Part shown: piece after piece, positions 13,331-24,659 of the stretch
How the letters are laid out: each line of letters begins with the position of its first letter
Numbering within the stretch: the first letter of the stretch is position 1
Assembly (NCBI GenBank): GCA_021613335.1
Contig: JAJTWR010000404.1
Coordinates: 243,501 to 307,500, forward strand
Origin: Whitmania pigra
Taxonomy: Eukaryota; Annelida; Clitellata; Hirudinida; Haemopidae
DNA length: 64,000 bases
Direction of reading: 5' to 3'
Notes under the pieces: generated by a model
What the model saw: only the letters and a program-made list of their open reading frames with translations
What the model was told of the DNA's origin: nothing
Database searches by the model: none
Translations under genes and position numbers: made by a program

Positions 13331-14079
13331 ATTTTGACAAATTCTTATTGTAATTTTACTAATTATTTAATGTAAGAAAAAAACATTTAAGGAATGGCAA
13401 TGGAAATGTATATGAGAAAAGATTTATTTAGAATTTTTGGAAAGCTTTTCTAAACTTAAATATTTAATAAAGTAATGATTTAACGTAAGATATTTGATAA
13501 GGCTTGACAAATTATCTCTTTGGGAATATCTAGCTTTGGGAATGTTCATTTTGACATCTCCTTGGTTTATACAATAATATGATTTATTTATTGGAATTTT
13601 TTTTTTATTTGGAGAGCCAAAAACTCTTAAAAAAATAATAAAAGTAATCACTATTAAAATTGTTTGATTATTGTTTTATATTCTATGAATTAGAAAAAAT
13701 ATTTTCGACAGAAGGCACTTTTCTAAAAAAAAATAGATTGATATCATTATGAGAAATGTTATATTTAGAATTGTTTGGAAGCTTTCCTGTACTTTATTTT
13801 GCATAATTTATTTTGCAGGATAATAATTTTCCTTAAACATATTGTTAACAAAACACCTCTGCTTTGAGATCTACATGGTCTCATATACTTTAGGGGAATG
13901 TGTCTCTTGTTGTCCGCTGCGGGTGCACCGTCCTAATCATCTAGAAATGCAACGGACGTTAATAAAACAATTTTTTTTGTCTCTTATTGTTAACTTTTTT
14001 ACCAATTTGTTTTTTGAACGGCTCCTTGGCCTGTTCACTTTCTAGTCATCGTAACAGCATTAAGTGCCCACCTCTAGTG
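13331..14079 (+). repeat. AT-rich spacer plus class-iii hairpin unit
   Basis: 13331-13840 is AT-rich with no recognised content. A class-iii unit follows: box AAAACACCTCTGCTTTGAG near 13850, then GGCTCCTTGGCCTGTTCACTTTC near 14021. Open frames here are short and lack features of real proteins. Confidence 0.5.
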
Positions 14080-14262
14080 GGAATTATAATGTGATAAATT
14101 TTTTATTACAAGTTGAAATATAATACGTTTTTTAATAATTAAATTATGTTAATTTTAATCATTTTGGTTAGGTTCAATGATTGTGACAAGCGTGGTTTTT
14201 CATACTTCGAAAAATCATCATCAGCAATTTTATGTCCACTAATGAGATTGAAATTTTGTTAC

Positions 14263-14293
<31 letters not shown>

Positions 14294-14508
14294 AATTAAT
14301 TTAATTATAATTTATTTAAATTTAAATTAAAATGACTTATTAATATTTATTTATTGATTCACTTAAAAAATATTTTATTTTTTGCTCCTCGAGGCTAAAG
14401 TCGAGATGAGCAACTGAACTTCTGATCGAGTAAATATTATGTAAAGCTAAACTCCCAAAAATTCGATATTATAAATTTAAACAAATATATATATATATAT
14501 ATATATAA

Positions 14509-14712
14509 CTAGTATATTAAAAAACTTAATATAAAAAATGTTGTTAAAAATGATGTCTCCAAGAAAATATTTATTTTAATCAATACCATAACATTCGGAA
14601 TGTGACCATAGAAACCTTTGAAGCTGGCATGATCGATATTCAAAATTAAAGGTTGTTGCAAATCCATTGTTTGCTTCGTTCGTCTGCAAATCGATGTTTC
14701 CTTTCTAATCAC
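14509..14712 (-). CDS. Possible first exon of a small unknown gene (left arm)
   Basis: A 67-residue frame running away from the PAN gene. Its partner at 40907-41152 has nearly the same protein over about 50 residues, including LQQPLILNIDHASFKGFYGH. A donor-like ATG|GTATTG follows the FYGHIPNVM codons in both copies, so the true exon may stop there. No domain is recognised. It could equally be a 5' regulatory stretch shared by recent duplication. Confidence 0.25.
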   Translation of the reverse strand: MIRKETSICRRTKQTMDLQQPLILNIDHASFKGFYGHIPNVMVLIKINIFLETSFLTTFFILSFLIY

Positions 14713-14811
14713 CTTCTACATGCCTCTTTGAAGATATTTGTTATAAATGTCTGAAACTTCTTAGGAGTTATTTTGAAATTTCAGGCCTAAAAAACACTTT
14801 TATATTTCAAA

Positions 14812-15603
14812 ATGGTTTTCAGATTATTAACTGCTTTACTCATTTACAACCTCGTGAATATTTCAGAATCCAATTTCAGAAGCACATTTCAAATGACACT
14901 CGACTGTTCCGGCAAACCAGGATGTGCTTTGGACCTTCCATCTTCAGTTGAAATAGGAGTAAAAACCAAAATCAGGTGTGCAGTGATTTGCAACATTCAG
15001 ATAAACTGCACGAGCTTCAACTACTTTGAAAATAATAAAACATGTCAGTTTTTTCGCTTCCTTCCCTTCAAGATCATGTCCTATCCTAAATGTTACAACT
15101 ACTATGTGAGTTTTAGTTTGATTTGCAGATTTTGACAAATTGGTATTTTTGAAAGGTTCTTACAACAATACATAAATGAAATAAACTGAAAAGAGTTACA
15201 TTGTTACATTGATGTCTTCTTTGTAGATGCCTTCAAGGATCATCTTGCCAAGTAAACTTAGTTTTGCAGTAAATTATTTACTTATTAAGAAGAAAAGAAG
15301 ATTAATAAAATACGCAATTACTTTAAAGAATATTTTCACTAAATTAAATAAATTATTAATTTCGAATTTCAGAAAATGGAAATCTTGCCTTAAACAGACA
15401 AACATGTCTGAGTTCAACAGCGGAACTTCCTATGGGCAACCTCTCGTCATGGCAGGCAGTGGATGATTTTTACGGAACTACTGTTTGGATGGCACAATGT
15501 GCTCATACTAAGGATCCTGACGGAGGAGAGAACTGGTTCATGGTGGATTTGAGGCAAATTGTTGGCGTCAGTCGCGTCCGCGTTTTGACGTTTACAGCAA
15601 ATT
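14812..15603 (+). CDS. PAN plus partial F5/8C (fucolectin-like) secreted protein, copy 1
   Basis: Three exons with agreeing phases: 14812-15105, 15227-15251 and 15373-15603. Exon 1 encodes a probable signal peptide (MVFRLLTALLIYNLVNIS) and a PAN/apple-like domain rich in Cys (CSGKPGC, CAVICNIQINC, FNYFENNKTC). Exon 2 adds eight residues. Exon 3 encodes the first half of an F5/8-type C domain of fucolectin type: NGNLALNRQ, SSWQAVDD, AQCAHTKDP, WFMVDLRQIVGVSRVRVLTF. PAN and F5/8C domains bind glycans or proteins at the cell surface or outside the cell. The exon ends at a GTAGGT donor (phase 1). I find no exon for the second half before an opposite-strand exon begins, so the gene looks truncated, or it continues elsewhere. 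The right arm carries the same three exons. Confidence 0.7.
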
Positions 15604-15924
15604 GTAGGTTTTTAGATGTGGTTCTTCATTTGATTAACTAGAATCATTTAGATCAAATTGGTATAACTGTTAATGTTAAAACATTTATAGAAATTCAAAT
15701 CCATCATAAAGTTATTTTATGGGCTGTGAATGTATTTGTGTTTAAAGTATAAAGTAATTTCTACGATGAATTAAAATATTCACAGTTCATGCCATCGAAA
15801 TATAAACGCAAATTAATATAGTGCCAAATTTTCCAAACATTTTGATTGAAAAAAATAACTTGCTAATTATCATTAGTGAAGAAATGACAAAAATGTATAT
15901 ATATAAAAGATTTAGCATTTATTT

Positions 15925-16255
15925 TCAAATATACAAAAATTCAAATTTTAAGCCATTGAATTTGGGAGATACCTCAACCTGATCATTGGTCTCACCAATG
16001 ATTCTTGGCTCATAAAGAGACCAGTAAGAAACACCTATCCTTTGTGTGGAATCTACCCTAAAAGGCCGAGTTCGGGTTCCTGGATTGAAGTCAATTGTTC
16101 TACCAAAGGAGCACAACCAGTGAGATACGTCATTGTCCAACAAACTCCACTCAACTCGCCCAGTGGTGGAGGCATGTGTCTGTGTGAAGTTCAGGTCTTT
16201 TAAAGATTTTGAAAGTTGAAAATTTAAGTTGAAGTGAATTTCTTGGAATTCCAAA
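15925..16255 (-). CDS. Last exon of unknown gene, left arm
   Basis: About 110 codons open from an acceptor-like CGTCAG at 16256-16261 (read on minus) to a stop at 15925. Features are LKDLNFTQTH, WSLLDNDVSHWLC, FGRTIDF and SYWSLYEPRIIGET. The partner exon at 39385-39747 is similar, and differences spare most of these motifs. It converges tail-to-tail with the PAN-F5/8C gene. No family is recognised. Conservation between arms suggests a real or recently real coding exon, but upstream exons were not found. Confidence 0.45.
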
Positions 16256-16260
16256 CTGAC

Positions 16261-17280
16261 GTTTTTGAGAATCGATTGTGAGACACAAAAATCTCGGCAA
16301 ATTTATTTTCTGAAATCTTTTAATTCTCAGTTTTGTTATAAGGTTTAGTTGACGTATTCCTTAAAATTAAAGTCATTCACCATATTTTCTGTTGTTATAA
16401 ACTTTATAATCCTAATCATAATCGTCGTCATCATTTTTCACTTTTCCTGTTTTCGCAATCTACGTGACGGCGGAAACAAAATTATTTGTAGAAGACCAAA
16501 AATAAATTATGAATTATTTTAATTTGCAAAGCGGACGCTATTTTTAAAGAATTTATTATGCTACTTTTTAAATAAAAATCGATACTTTAAAAAATAAACC
16601 TGGTTTTTTAAAAATTGCTTCTTACTATTGTCGACATCTGTCGTAAAAAGCATTAGTGCCAAATGCAAGTCAATGCATGCGATGCAGCAATGCGTTGCGG
16701 TTCAAAAACAATTTTCAGGTTAAAGTTTTTTGTTGACTGTAGAAGGTTTATCCCAATTGTTTGACATTATATGAAAGACAAAAAAAAGAATGAATGGTGA
16801 ATGACTTCATTGCATGGCTTTTCGTTTCCTTTAACTCGGAGTTTCAGGGTACCGTAAGTGTTGTGCTGGAATTGTTCAAGTTCCTAAGGCTTGTTTTGCA
16901 TTTCAAAATAAAAAAAAATAAAGCTAAAATAATGAGAAGTATGATTTGAATAAACAAATAACAAACAAGTAAATAAAAATAAATTCATTCACAATGGCGA
17001 CTCCACTTTCTTACCGTTCGTTATTTTCCAGTTGTTCTTGGAAATAAACTTTTGGTATAATTTTGGCCTTTATATTCCATATTCTTTGTATCTCGATCTG
17101 GAGGTCTTTGCAATTATTCAATTTTCTATTTATTTTTGTGTTGTATTCAGTTCGTCAGGAATCAATATTTCTATTATTATGCAAATGTTATCTTATTATT
17201 ACTATTAATTAAATTAATATTATTATTTTTTTAGTATTTTTATTAATAAACACATTTAACATTAATTGATCGATGAGCGA
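16261..17280. repeat. Composite-repeat linker and AT-rich spacer
   Basis: 16490-16790 is the i-to-ii linker of the composite repeat (AAGACCAAAAATAAATTATG, GACATCTGTCG, GCATGCGATGCAGCAATG), closely matching 21315-21600. The rest is AT-rich with no recognisable feature. Confidence 0.6.
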
Positions 17281-19740
17281 TTCTCATCATTGCATCGTTA
17301 ACAAAACAACTTTACTTAGAGAACTACCTGGCTTCAAACATTTGAGATGAATCTGTATCCATGGTTTTGGAATATTTGATTATTTGGATGACCTTAAGAG
17401 GTCAAATAGTAAGAATCGAGGTCAGACGGTTAGTTTGTTTCGTCGATGGGAGGTATGGAATTTCAAACTAGTTTGTCATTAAAGCGACATCTTTCGAACA
17501 TATTCTTACTTAAATTCGGTGTATTAAATTTTGCCAAATTTAAGATTATAAGCTACTTTTACTAAATGAATTTAATAAAAATAAAATATTATAATAATTC
17601 ACTAATTCACAATGCCATTGATTGCAATTATTATCTGATGATGCTGTGAAAAGTTTATACAATTATGTTATATAATAACATTTTGTTGTTTAATGAAATA
17701 TATAGTCATATCTCCGTATTCACCTTCAATGTTATATACACGTTTACTTTTTTAATGGTATTGTGACCAAAACATTCAACAGTATCATTACATCAAAAAC
17801 ACCTCTGCTAAAACAGCAAGCATTTTTAAATACTTAAGTAAACTCACCATTGAGGTAACATTTGTTAGTTTTAGCGTTTGATTATTTTGATGGTCTTGCG
17901 ACCGTCATGAAAAAATATCAACGACATTCGATGGCAAATATTGTCTGTTGTGACGATGAGAACAATTTTAATTTGAACGTTAGATGTCAGCTTAATGGAC
18001 AATAATGTCAATGGTTCTGATTTTTTTTTAAACAGCTGCTATATTCAAGCGATATCTTATATAAAGTGCTTTAGTGCCATTGGCAAAGCATTTGTGTGCG
18101 ATGTAACAATGCGTTATGGTTTAAAAATTTATTTCAAAGTAACTTTATATGTTTTAAAAACATACTTAAATATAGTATAGAGCCGTTAAGCACCTTGGCC
18201 TTTATGTTTCGGCCCTTTAGTAATTTTGTTAATTTTTAAATTAATTTATTTGTAATTATCATGTTATTAATATCATCTGGTACAACATTTATTGACAGAG
18301 TCATTTCGGGTATTTTCAATACAATAATTTTATAGCATTTTAATTAGAGAAATAATTTGAATTTCATCTAGCATTCAAAGAGATTCATTTGGAACTTTTC
18401 AAAAACACTTCTGCTAAGAAAGCGCTGCGACGATAAAAGTTTAAGCCACACATTAAGATACGCTGTTTTTTCTTCCGATGAAAGCTATTTTTGAATGGTC
18501 TTATTTTGGAAGACCGCAAATACTTCAAAATAGCAACTGCCAGAAAACAATATTTATATAAAAGTAAAACTGATTTTTTTAAATTAAATTAAAATCGAAT
18601 TAAAGTTTTTTGTTGACTGTTTTTCTCAAATGTTAGCTGAGATAATGTTTAGCACTTATATAACATACTCGTATTACTTATAAATCCTAATAATCCGTCC
18701 TCACCACCTAGTTATGAAATTGGCCAACCAACCTTAAGAAATTGGCGTTAAAAAACTACCAACCAACTTGTATTACTCTAGGTTTAGCACCTTCAAACAA
18801 TATTTTTGATGGCTTCCGTTGCCAAATCTTAAAATTTGAAGTTTTGTTGATGTTGTGGTTGCCATAATTCGTTCGTGTGTCCTCGCATTTTTTGGTTCTT
18901 GTTTTAAATTAATTATTAATTTTTAATTTTATAATTAACTGGCTGTTATGCCCGATTTTGAACGCGTTGAAAGCATATTTTAATGATAACAGAATTTGAA
19001 ATTTTGTATTTAAAAATTTGCAAATGTTGTTAAAAAATTATTATTAGAGTGCCATGACATAAAAAAAGAAGGAAATTTAAATAAAAATATTTTTATAAAA
19101 ACGAGTCAAGATTGATAATTGAATAATAAATCATTTTAGATGAAATTTTATTTAATTGTTATTAACAATACTTTAGTCATTTTGTTTAAATTAACGCTAT
19201 TTTACAAAGAAGAAATTTAGAAATTATGGTCAATACATAGATATGTATGTTTTTCATTTGATTGTTATTGCGTCTTTTAAAACGAAGAATTAAATTGAAT
19301 TTTACTATTGAGCATTTAAAAAAAAACATTTTGAACTCTACAAAAACACCTCTAATAAGAAAGCACTGTATCGTTAAATGTTCAACTCGTTACACGCTAC
19401 AGTGAAAACTTAAGACAATTTTTTTAGATGGTCTTGTTTTGCAAGACCAAAAATAGTTTAAAATAAAATGCTAAAAGTTACCTCTTTGATTGCTTATGTG
19501 ATGATTGCCACAAAATCAAATATTTGTGGTGGACCAAAATTCAAGTATGGATTTCTTTTTAAAACCTCTGCAAAGCGGACGCTATTTTTAACTGGGATAC
19601 TTATGCTACTGTATAACAAATACAAAAAATGGCTGCTATTGGCATCTGATTATTTCAAACTGATCGAGCGCCGTCTATGGGTCCTACTTTGGAAAACACT
19701 ACTGACGAAAAATTGAGGTCTAAAGAAATTTAATTAAGTT
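17281..19740 (+). repeat. Composite hairpin repeats, sense on plus strand
   Basis: Units are seen at about 17305-17400 (a class-iii start joined to a class-ii hairpin GACCTTAAGAGGTC), 17797-17915 (hairpin GATGGTCTTGCGACCGTC, a 7-bp stem with one G-T pair), 18403-18515 and 19341-19448. A linker copy with GTGCTTTAGTGCCATTGGCAA lies near 18063. No gene is seen. Confidence 0.7.
19341..19448 (+). repeat. Example class-i hairpin unit
   Basis: Box AAAAACACCTCTAATAAGAAAG (19341-19362), then a middle stretch with TCGTTAAATGTTCAA, then the hairpin GGTCTTGTTTTGCAAGACC at 19430-19448 with a 6-bp stem GGTCTT/AAGACC. Box to hairpin is about 70-90 nt. Confidence 0.65.
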
Positions 19741-21734
19741 TCGGATAGCTACCTGGATCAGATCTTCTTACCTTTTATTTGTTGGGGCTCGCCATGGACT
19801 TGGATGGGTACTCTTGAATCCAACAAATGTGGGAAATTCCAACGATTCTAGATTATATTATGTAAATTTAAATAATTTTTGTCATGATTATTACATATCA
19901 TTTCATTGAATTCATTATGAAATTGATACTCTGATGAAGGTGTTTCTGTAATAATAATGTTAACCGTAATAATAATAATAAAAAAACAAAACTATAATAA
20001 AAATATTAATAAAAAATACTAACAAAATAGCAATATTAACAATAATTATCATAATCATTGCGTAATTATTAAGGATGAGAAAGAAGGTGATTAATTAACA
20101 ATGTAAGATGTAGAGAAATAATAATAATAAAAAAAAATAGTAATGAAAATAATAATAATATTAATAATAATAATAATAATATTGTAATAATAATAATAAT
20201 AATGTAAAAAAATATGGATGAGAAAAGAGCCACATCCTAATTATAATAGTTGCTAGTGTTTATTGGAATGACGAAGCATTAACGAAGGTGATTTTAAAGC
20301 AATATTAATATTAAAGGTAATAATACAAAATTAAGTGATATTTATTGATATTGATTTTAAATAATTGATTTTAATTAATTGATTTTTAATTAGATGTTAT
20401 TTCTAAAATCTGGTTAATACATATACGTCGTACATGCAAATTCTTTGTAAACCTTATGCTGAAGGTCTATCATCAATATAAATATAAATAGAACTATTTA
20501 TTCTGGAATAAATTTTTATAAATAATAATAATAATAATAATATGTGCATTTGTAGAGCGCCAAAACTATTTTTGAAGTTGCTATGAACATTGAAAAAATA
20601 AGCTAACAAATTTAATGTTTGTTCTACTTTGTCCGTTGTTGCCAGTGTTAAAAATCACATATTAGCCAATTTTAACTATTGCAATTATAAAATAAATTTA
20701 TTACAAAAATGTTGTTAGGTGAATCTGAAGGCTTTGTTGTAAACTGCTGCTCGTTTCTGGCGCCATCTGTTACAAAATGCTTTAGAATGCCATATGCAAC
20801 GCAATGTGCGATATAAGTAACAGTGCGTTATAAGTTCAAAAATAATTTTCAAGTTAAGGTTCTTTATAAGAATATAATAGGCCTTAGTTTATTGTTTGAT
20901 TTTCTACCAAATTTAAAAAAAAAACACCTCTGTATATGTAACTCTTTAGCAACAAGTATTTAAGAGGCCGTGACATCTTCAGGTTGAAAATTATATAAAT
21001 ACATTTAATACTTCTTGCCGGATTCTACTAAATTCTACTAAATGATTCACAAACACTTTTGCTTAGGACCTGTCTTCGTAATAAAAAATAGAATAATCTT
21101 TACGCTGAGTGTATTATGTATTGTAACAAATTTTTTGATGACTCGTTGAATAATTTTAACTTCATCTAAAGCTTTTACAAAAATTCATTTGGAAATTTTC
21201 AAAAACACCTCTGCTAAGAACACGGTGTGTCGATAAAAAATTTTAAGTAAGATATGTCACGTGATGTTAGTCTGCTAGTCCAAACATTTTTTAAATGGTC
21301 TTATTTTGGAAGACCAAAAATAAAATATGAATTATTCTAATTTGCAAAGCAGAGGCTATTTAAAAAAAAAGATTATTATGCTACTTTTTAAATAAAAATC
21401 GCTGCTTTAAAAAGTAAACCTGATTTTTTTAAAATTGATGCTTATTTTTGGCGATATCTGTCTTTAAAAGCATTAGTGCCATTCGCAATGCAATGCATGC
21501 GATGCAGCAATGAATTGCGGTACAAAAACAGTTTTCAGATTAAAGTTTTTTGTTGACTATAAATAATATTTCCCAATTGTTTGACATTCTATGAAATGCA
21601 AAAAACACCCTTGTTTTGATAACAATAAGTATTTAAGGAGAACATAAAGTTTCCTAGTGTGCCCGCATGGCCTAGCTTAAATCATATTATTTTAAGTAAT
21701 TTCCTATGAGTTCAGAGAATATTATTATTATCAT
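19741..21734 (+). repeat. AT-rich spacer, AAT runs and composite-repeat units
   Basis: 19741-20560 is AT-rich with AAT runs and a TTGTAGAGCGCC motif near 20552. 20720-20930 is a linker copy. Boxes lie near 20924, 21052 and 21202, with a class-i hairpin GGTCTTATTTTGGAAGACC near 21298. A second linker copy spans 21315-21600, followed by a class-ii start near 21603. No gene is seen. Confidence 0.6.
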
Positions 21735-22960
21735 ACCTGCTCATTATAATTGTTGTTGTTAATAATAACAATAATAATAACTTTCATAATAGATAAATAT
21801 AATTTATAACAATAATAGTAACATAATTAATTAAAATATATAATTATATTGTAATTATTAATTTAATAATTTTTATAATAAACTGTTATATAATGAATAA
21901 ATACAGAAATGAGGTTAACTGTAAAAAGTCTTTGCATATTGTTTGTTCTTCACTAAAATGCAAAAAACACCACTGTTTCGATAACGCTATGTCAATAAGT
22001 ATTTAAGAAGCACATGTCGTCGCAAATTGTCCATTAGGTTATCCTCTATTATTTGGGTGGCCTAAAGAGGTCAAATAGTGTCAAAAAGGAAAAATGGTGT
22101 TTGATAATTTTTTGTTCAATTATTATTGCTTATTTTAAAACGAAGATTTAATTTTGATTTTTATTTAGAAAATATCTTAAAAATTTATTGAAAACTTCTC
22201 AAATCACCTCAAAATAGAAATCGTTAACAGTCTATTGGTGCATGTGAAGAATATCACAAATGCAGAAACATGTTGAATCTACAAATGTTTGTGGTAGATC
22301 ATAAATAGCATTATAAATTAAATAAGATTAAAAAAATTAATAAAATTTGTTTGCAGACACAATTTTAACTAATTCATTTATAATTATTATTAATTTTATT
22401 TTTTCTTATTATCCATATTATTAATTATTTAGTATTTATAAGAATATTATTATTATAATGAATGTATTTATTATTACAGTTAATAATATCATTACTGCAG
22501 GATGATCTATTATAATGAATATTTTAACAAAACTTTGCATTTTTTTTAAAAACACCTCTGCTAAGAAAGCAGCATATCCTTAAAGCCGAATGTGCACGCA
22601 TTGGAGTTGACAAGTGTGCTCCATATGTGTCAGTGATATTTTGGATGGTCATCTTTTACACGACCGAAAATACTCAAACGAAACTTGCTAACAATCCTAA
22701 GGTATATGTCATGATTATCTACAGCTGCCTTGAAAACAGTAAAATATTTGTGAAAAAAAATCTGTTATGAGATTATTTGAAATTTAAATATTTTAAATAA
22801 TTTATTATTATTATAATCAATATTTTTCCTTCATGGCGACATATTTTGTACATATTTTTAACGATGGTGATTTACATTTTGCCAAATTCATATTATAATT
22901 TTACTAATTATTTAAGGTAAGAAAAAGCATTTAATGAATGGCAATTGAAATGTCACAAAA
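21735..22960 (+). repeat. About 1.1-kb direct repeat, copy 2
   Basis: Matches 12200-13330 and 34990-35975 closely. It contains a class-ii unit (hairpin GGCCTAAAGAGGTC near 22060) and a class-i variant (GGTCATCTTTTACACGACC near 22646). Copies 2 and 3 share small differences from copy 1 (loss of CTAGTTGTTG before GCAGGATGATC), so they are each other's closest relatives. Confidence 0.85.
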
Positions 22961-23330
22961 AAATCGGTGGTTTTAAGTTTGTTTTTATGGCTGGTTCTTC
23001 TACAAATTATATTTAAATGTACTTAATTCGTTTTGCCTGATGTTTCATTCTCTTGATCACAACATTAAGAAACACCTCAAAAATTGTACCTAGAGAATGT
23101 TTGCAAATAATCATTTGGATCTTTTAAAAAACACCACTGGTAAGAGAGCAACTCAACGTCAAATATTTTAGTCAAGTCTTCACTGTAATTGCGAACGAAT
23201 CTTATATATTTTGACTGGTCTTATTTTGCAGGACCAAAAACACTCAAATTAAAATTTTTAACATTCTTTGGAGTCAAATAATGGGATTCGAGTCCAGATT
23301 AATCGATGAGGAAATTTTTTCTGGGTTTAA
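22961..23330 (+). repeat. Composite repeat, class-i unit
   Basis: Box AAAACACCACTGGTAAGAGA near 23127 and hairpin GGTCTTATTTTGCAGGACC at 23217-23235. The T-G change in the stem (AAGACC to AGGACC) keeps a wobble pair. No gene is seen. Confidence 0.65.
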
Positions 23331-24465
23331 CAGAGGCACAGTGTTCATGTTCTCTCTAGGTTAGGTTTATGATTGGCTGTCGTCATGGGCACGAATATAT
23401 TTAAATATTTAACTCTGGGAAAACGATATAAAACTAACCCGACGAGCGGGAAAAAGGGAAAAATAAACAAAGTCTTTAAACGAGTGTGGGATCTTAAAGA
23501 AGTGATTGATACATTTTTGGAGTTAAAGGGGAAGTCTGATGATTTTCCAGAGCTGAGCGACAAGAATTGGCTGTGTGACTTTGCGTTTGCTGTTGACATT
23601 TTTTCTCACATGTATGAGCTTAATGTCAAGCTACAGGGAAAAGACCTGTATGTGCACGACATGTATAGTAATGTAAATGCCTTCAAAGCCAAGTTGACTT
23701 TATTTTCTAAGCAAATTTCAAAGAAAATTTTCTCTCATTTTCCCACACTAGCCACACAGGAAAAGACCATCCAAAATGTGAATAAATATAGCAAATCACT
23801 GAATGACCTGCATGAAGAATTCTGCCGTCGGTTTTCAGATTTTGAAAAAATTGAAAAGTCACTTCAGCTGGTGGCCTGTCCCTTGTCACAAGACCCAGAA
23901 ACAGCCCCACAAGAAGTGCAATTGGAACTAATCGATCTTCAATCTGATGCAGTCTTAAAGGAGAACTTCCGCTCTCTTCCATTAAAAGAGTTCTATGCCT
24001 CACTTAAAGATGACTGTTTTCCAAACCTCCGGGGGATGGCACAGAAGATTTTGGCCTTGTTTGGCTCGACCTACGTGTGTGAACAGACGTTTAGCGTCAT
24101 GAAGATCAATAAATCCTGTCACAGATCCCAGTTAACTGACCAACACCTCAGATCTATTCTGCGAATTGCTTCAACAAAGCTAACGCCTGACTTTGATTCC
24201 TTAACAAAAAAGGGAGACCAACAATACTGTTCCCACTAAAATTGAAGATACTATTTTATTAAAGAAATACATTGAATAAAAGTTTTGTAAAATAACTCTT
24301 TTTATGCTTTTCTACCTTAAATTAATCTAAACATTTAATGTTACAAATATAAATTTAATTTATATTAATTCACACATACACACCGTCCATCTACTCTTGG
24401 TCCGGCCCCCGGGTCCAATATATGTACCCATGCGGCCCTCGAGTCAAAAAGTTTGCCCACCCCTG
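23330..24465 (+). mobile_element. hAT (Charlie-like) transposon, 5'-truncated
   Basis: The right terminus reads, in reverse, CAGGGGTGGGCAAAC and continues into GACTCGAGGGCCGCATGGG (ending at 24465), a typical hAT-Charlie end. It carries a 288-codon transposase C-terminal frame and an AATAAA near 24275. No matching left terminus is visible upstream, so the element is truncated or rearranged at its 5' side. Confidence 0.8.
23373..24239 (+). CDS. hAT transposase C-terminal half (Charlie/GTF2IRD2-like)
   Basis: An intact 288-residue frame. Its end has the hAT dimerisation region: FPNLRGMAQKILALFGSTYVCEQ, TFSVMKINKS and LTDQHLRSILRIA. The middle (FAVDIFSHMYELNVKLQG, VHDMYSNVNAFKAKL) resembles the Charlie-derived part of GTF2IRD2/ZBED-type proteins. 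The N-terminal zinc finger and the start of the catalytic core are absent, so it cannot be a complete transposase. It is intact despite the truncation, which suggests recent insertion or a retained host function. The first ATG shown may be internal. Confidence 0.8.
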   Translation: MAVVMGTNIFKYLTLGKRYKTNPTSGKKGKINKVFKRVWDLKEVIDTFLELKGKSDDFPELSDKNWLCDFAFAVDIFSHMYELNVKLQGKDLYVHDMYSNVNAFKAKLTLFSKQISKKIFSHFPTLATQEKTIQNVNKYSKSLNDLHEEFCRRFSDFEKIEKSLQLVACPLSQDPETAPQEVQLELIDLQSDAVLKENFRSLPLKEFYASLKDDCFPNLRGMAQKILALFGSTYVCEQTFSVMKINKSCHRSQLTDQHLRSILRIASTKLTPDFDSLTKKGDQQYCSH

Positions 24466-24651
24466 CTCTAGATCCTATCCTACAGTTTTCGTAATATGGA
24501 ACAAGCGTTCAATAAGTGGTGTACCAATGTACTTAGAACATTAAAACGCTGCATTGTTATATTGTTCTGATTTTCTTCCATTTGTTGCTCATTTCTGGCG
24601 ACATCTGTCGCAAAGTGTTTTAAAGCGTCATTCGCAACGCAATGTATGAGG
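24466..24651 (+). repeat. Composite-repeat linker, left part
   Basis: GGCGACATCTGTCGCAAAG and CGCAACGCAATGTATG match the linker at 20740-20810. It resumes at 26034 after the inserted hAT element. Confidence 0.7.
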
Positions 24652-24659
24652 TTTAAGAG
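24652..24659 (+). repeat. 8-bp target site duplication, left
   Basis: TTTAAGAG, repeated exactly at 26026-26033. Eight base pairs is the hAT target size. Confidence 0.9.

Larger units (their letters stand above)
14080..16260. repeat. Large inverted duplication, left arm
   Basis: This arm matches the reverse complement of about 39370-42490. In both arms the order is: outer element (14170-14290), AT-rich spacer with a GCTC...GAGC hairpin (about 14387-14415), small divergent exon (14509-14712), PAN-F5/8C gene (14812-15603) and a convergent unknown exon (15925-16255). The right arm has about 0.9 kb extra between its outer element and the hairpin. Exon lengths are the same in both arms. Confidence 0.9.

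Noticed and set aside
23352..23360. CTCTAGGT as a left target duplication for the Charlie-like element (right flank CTCTAGAT)
   Set aside because: 7 of 8 match, but no terminal inverted repeat follows it, so it is likely chance.
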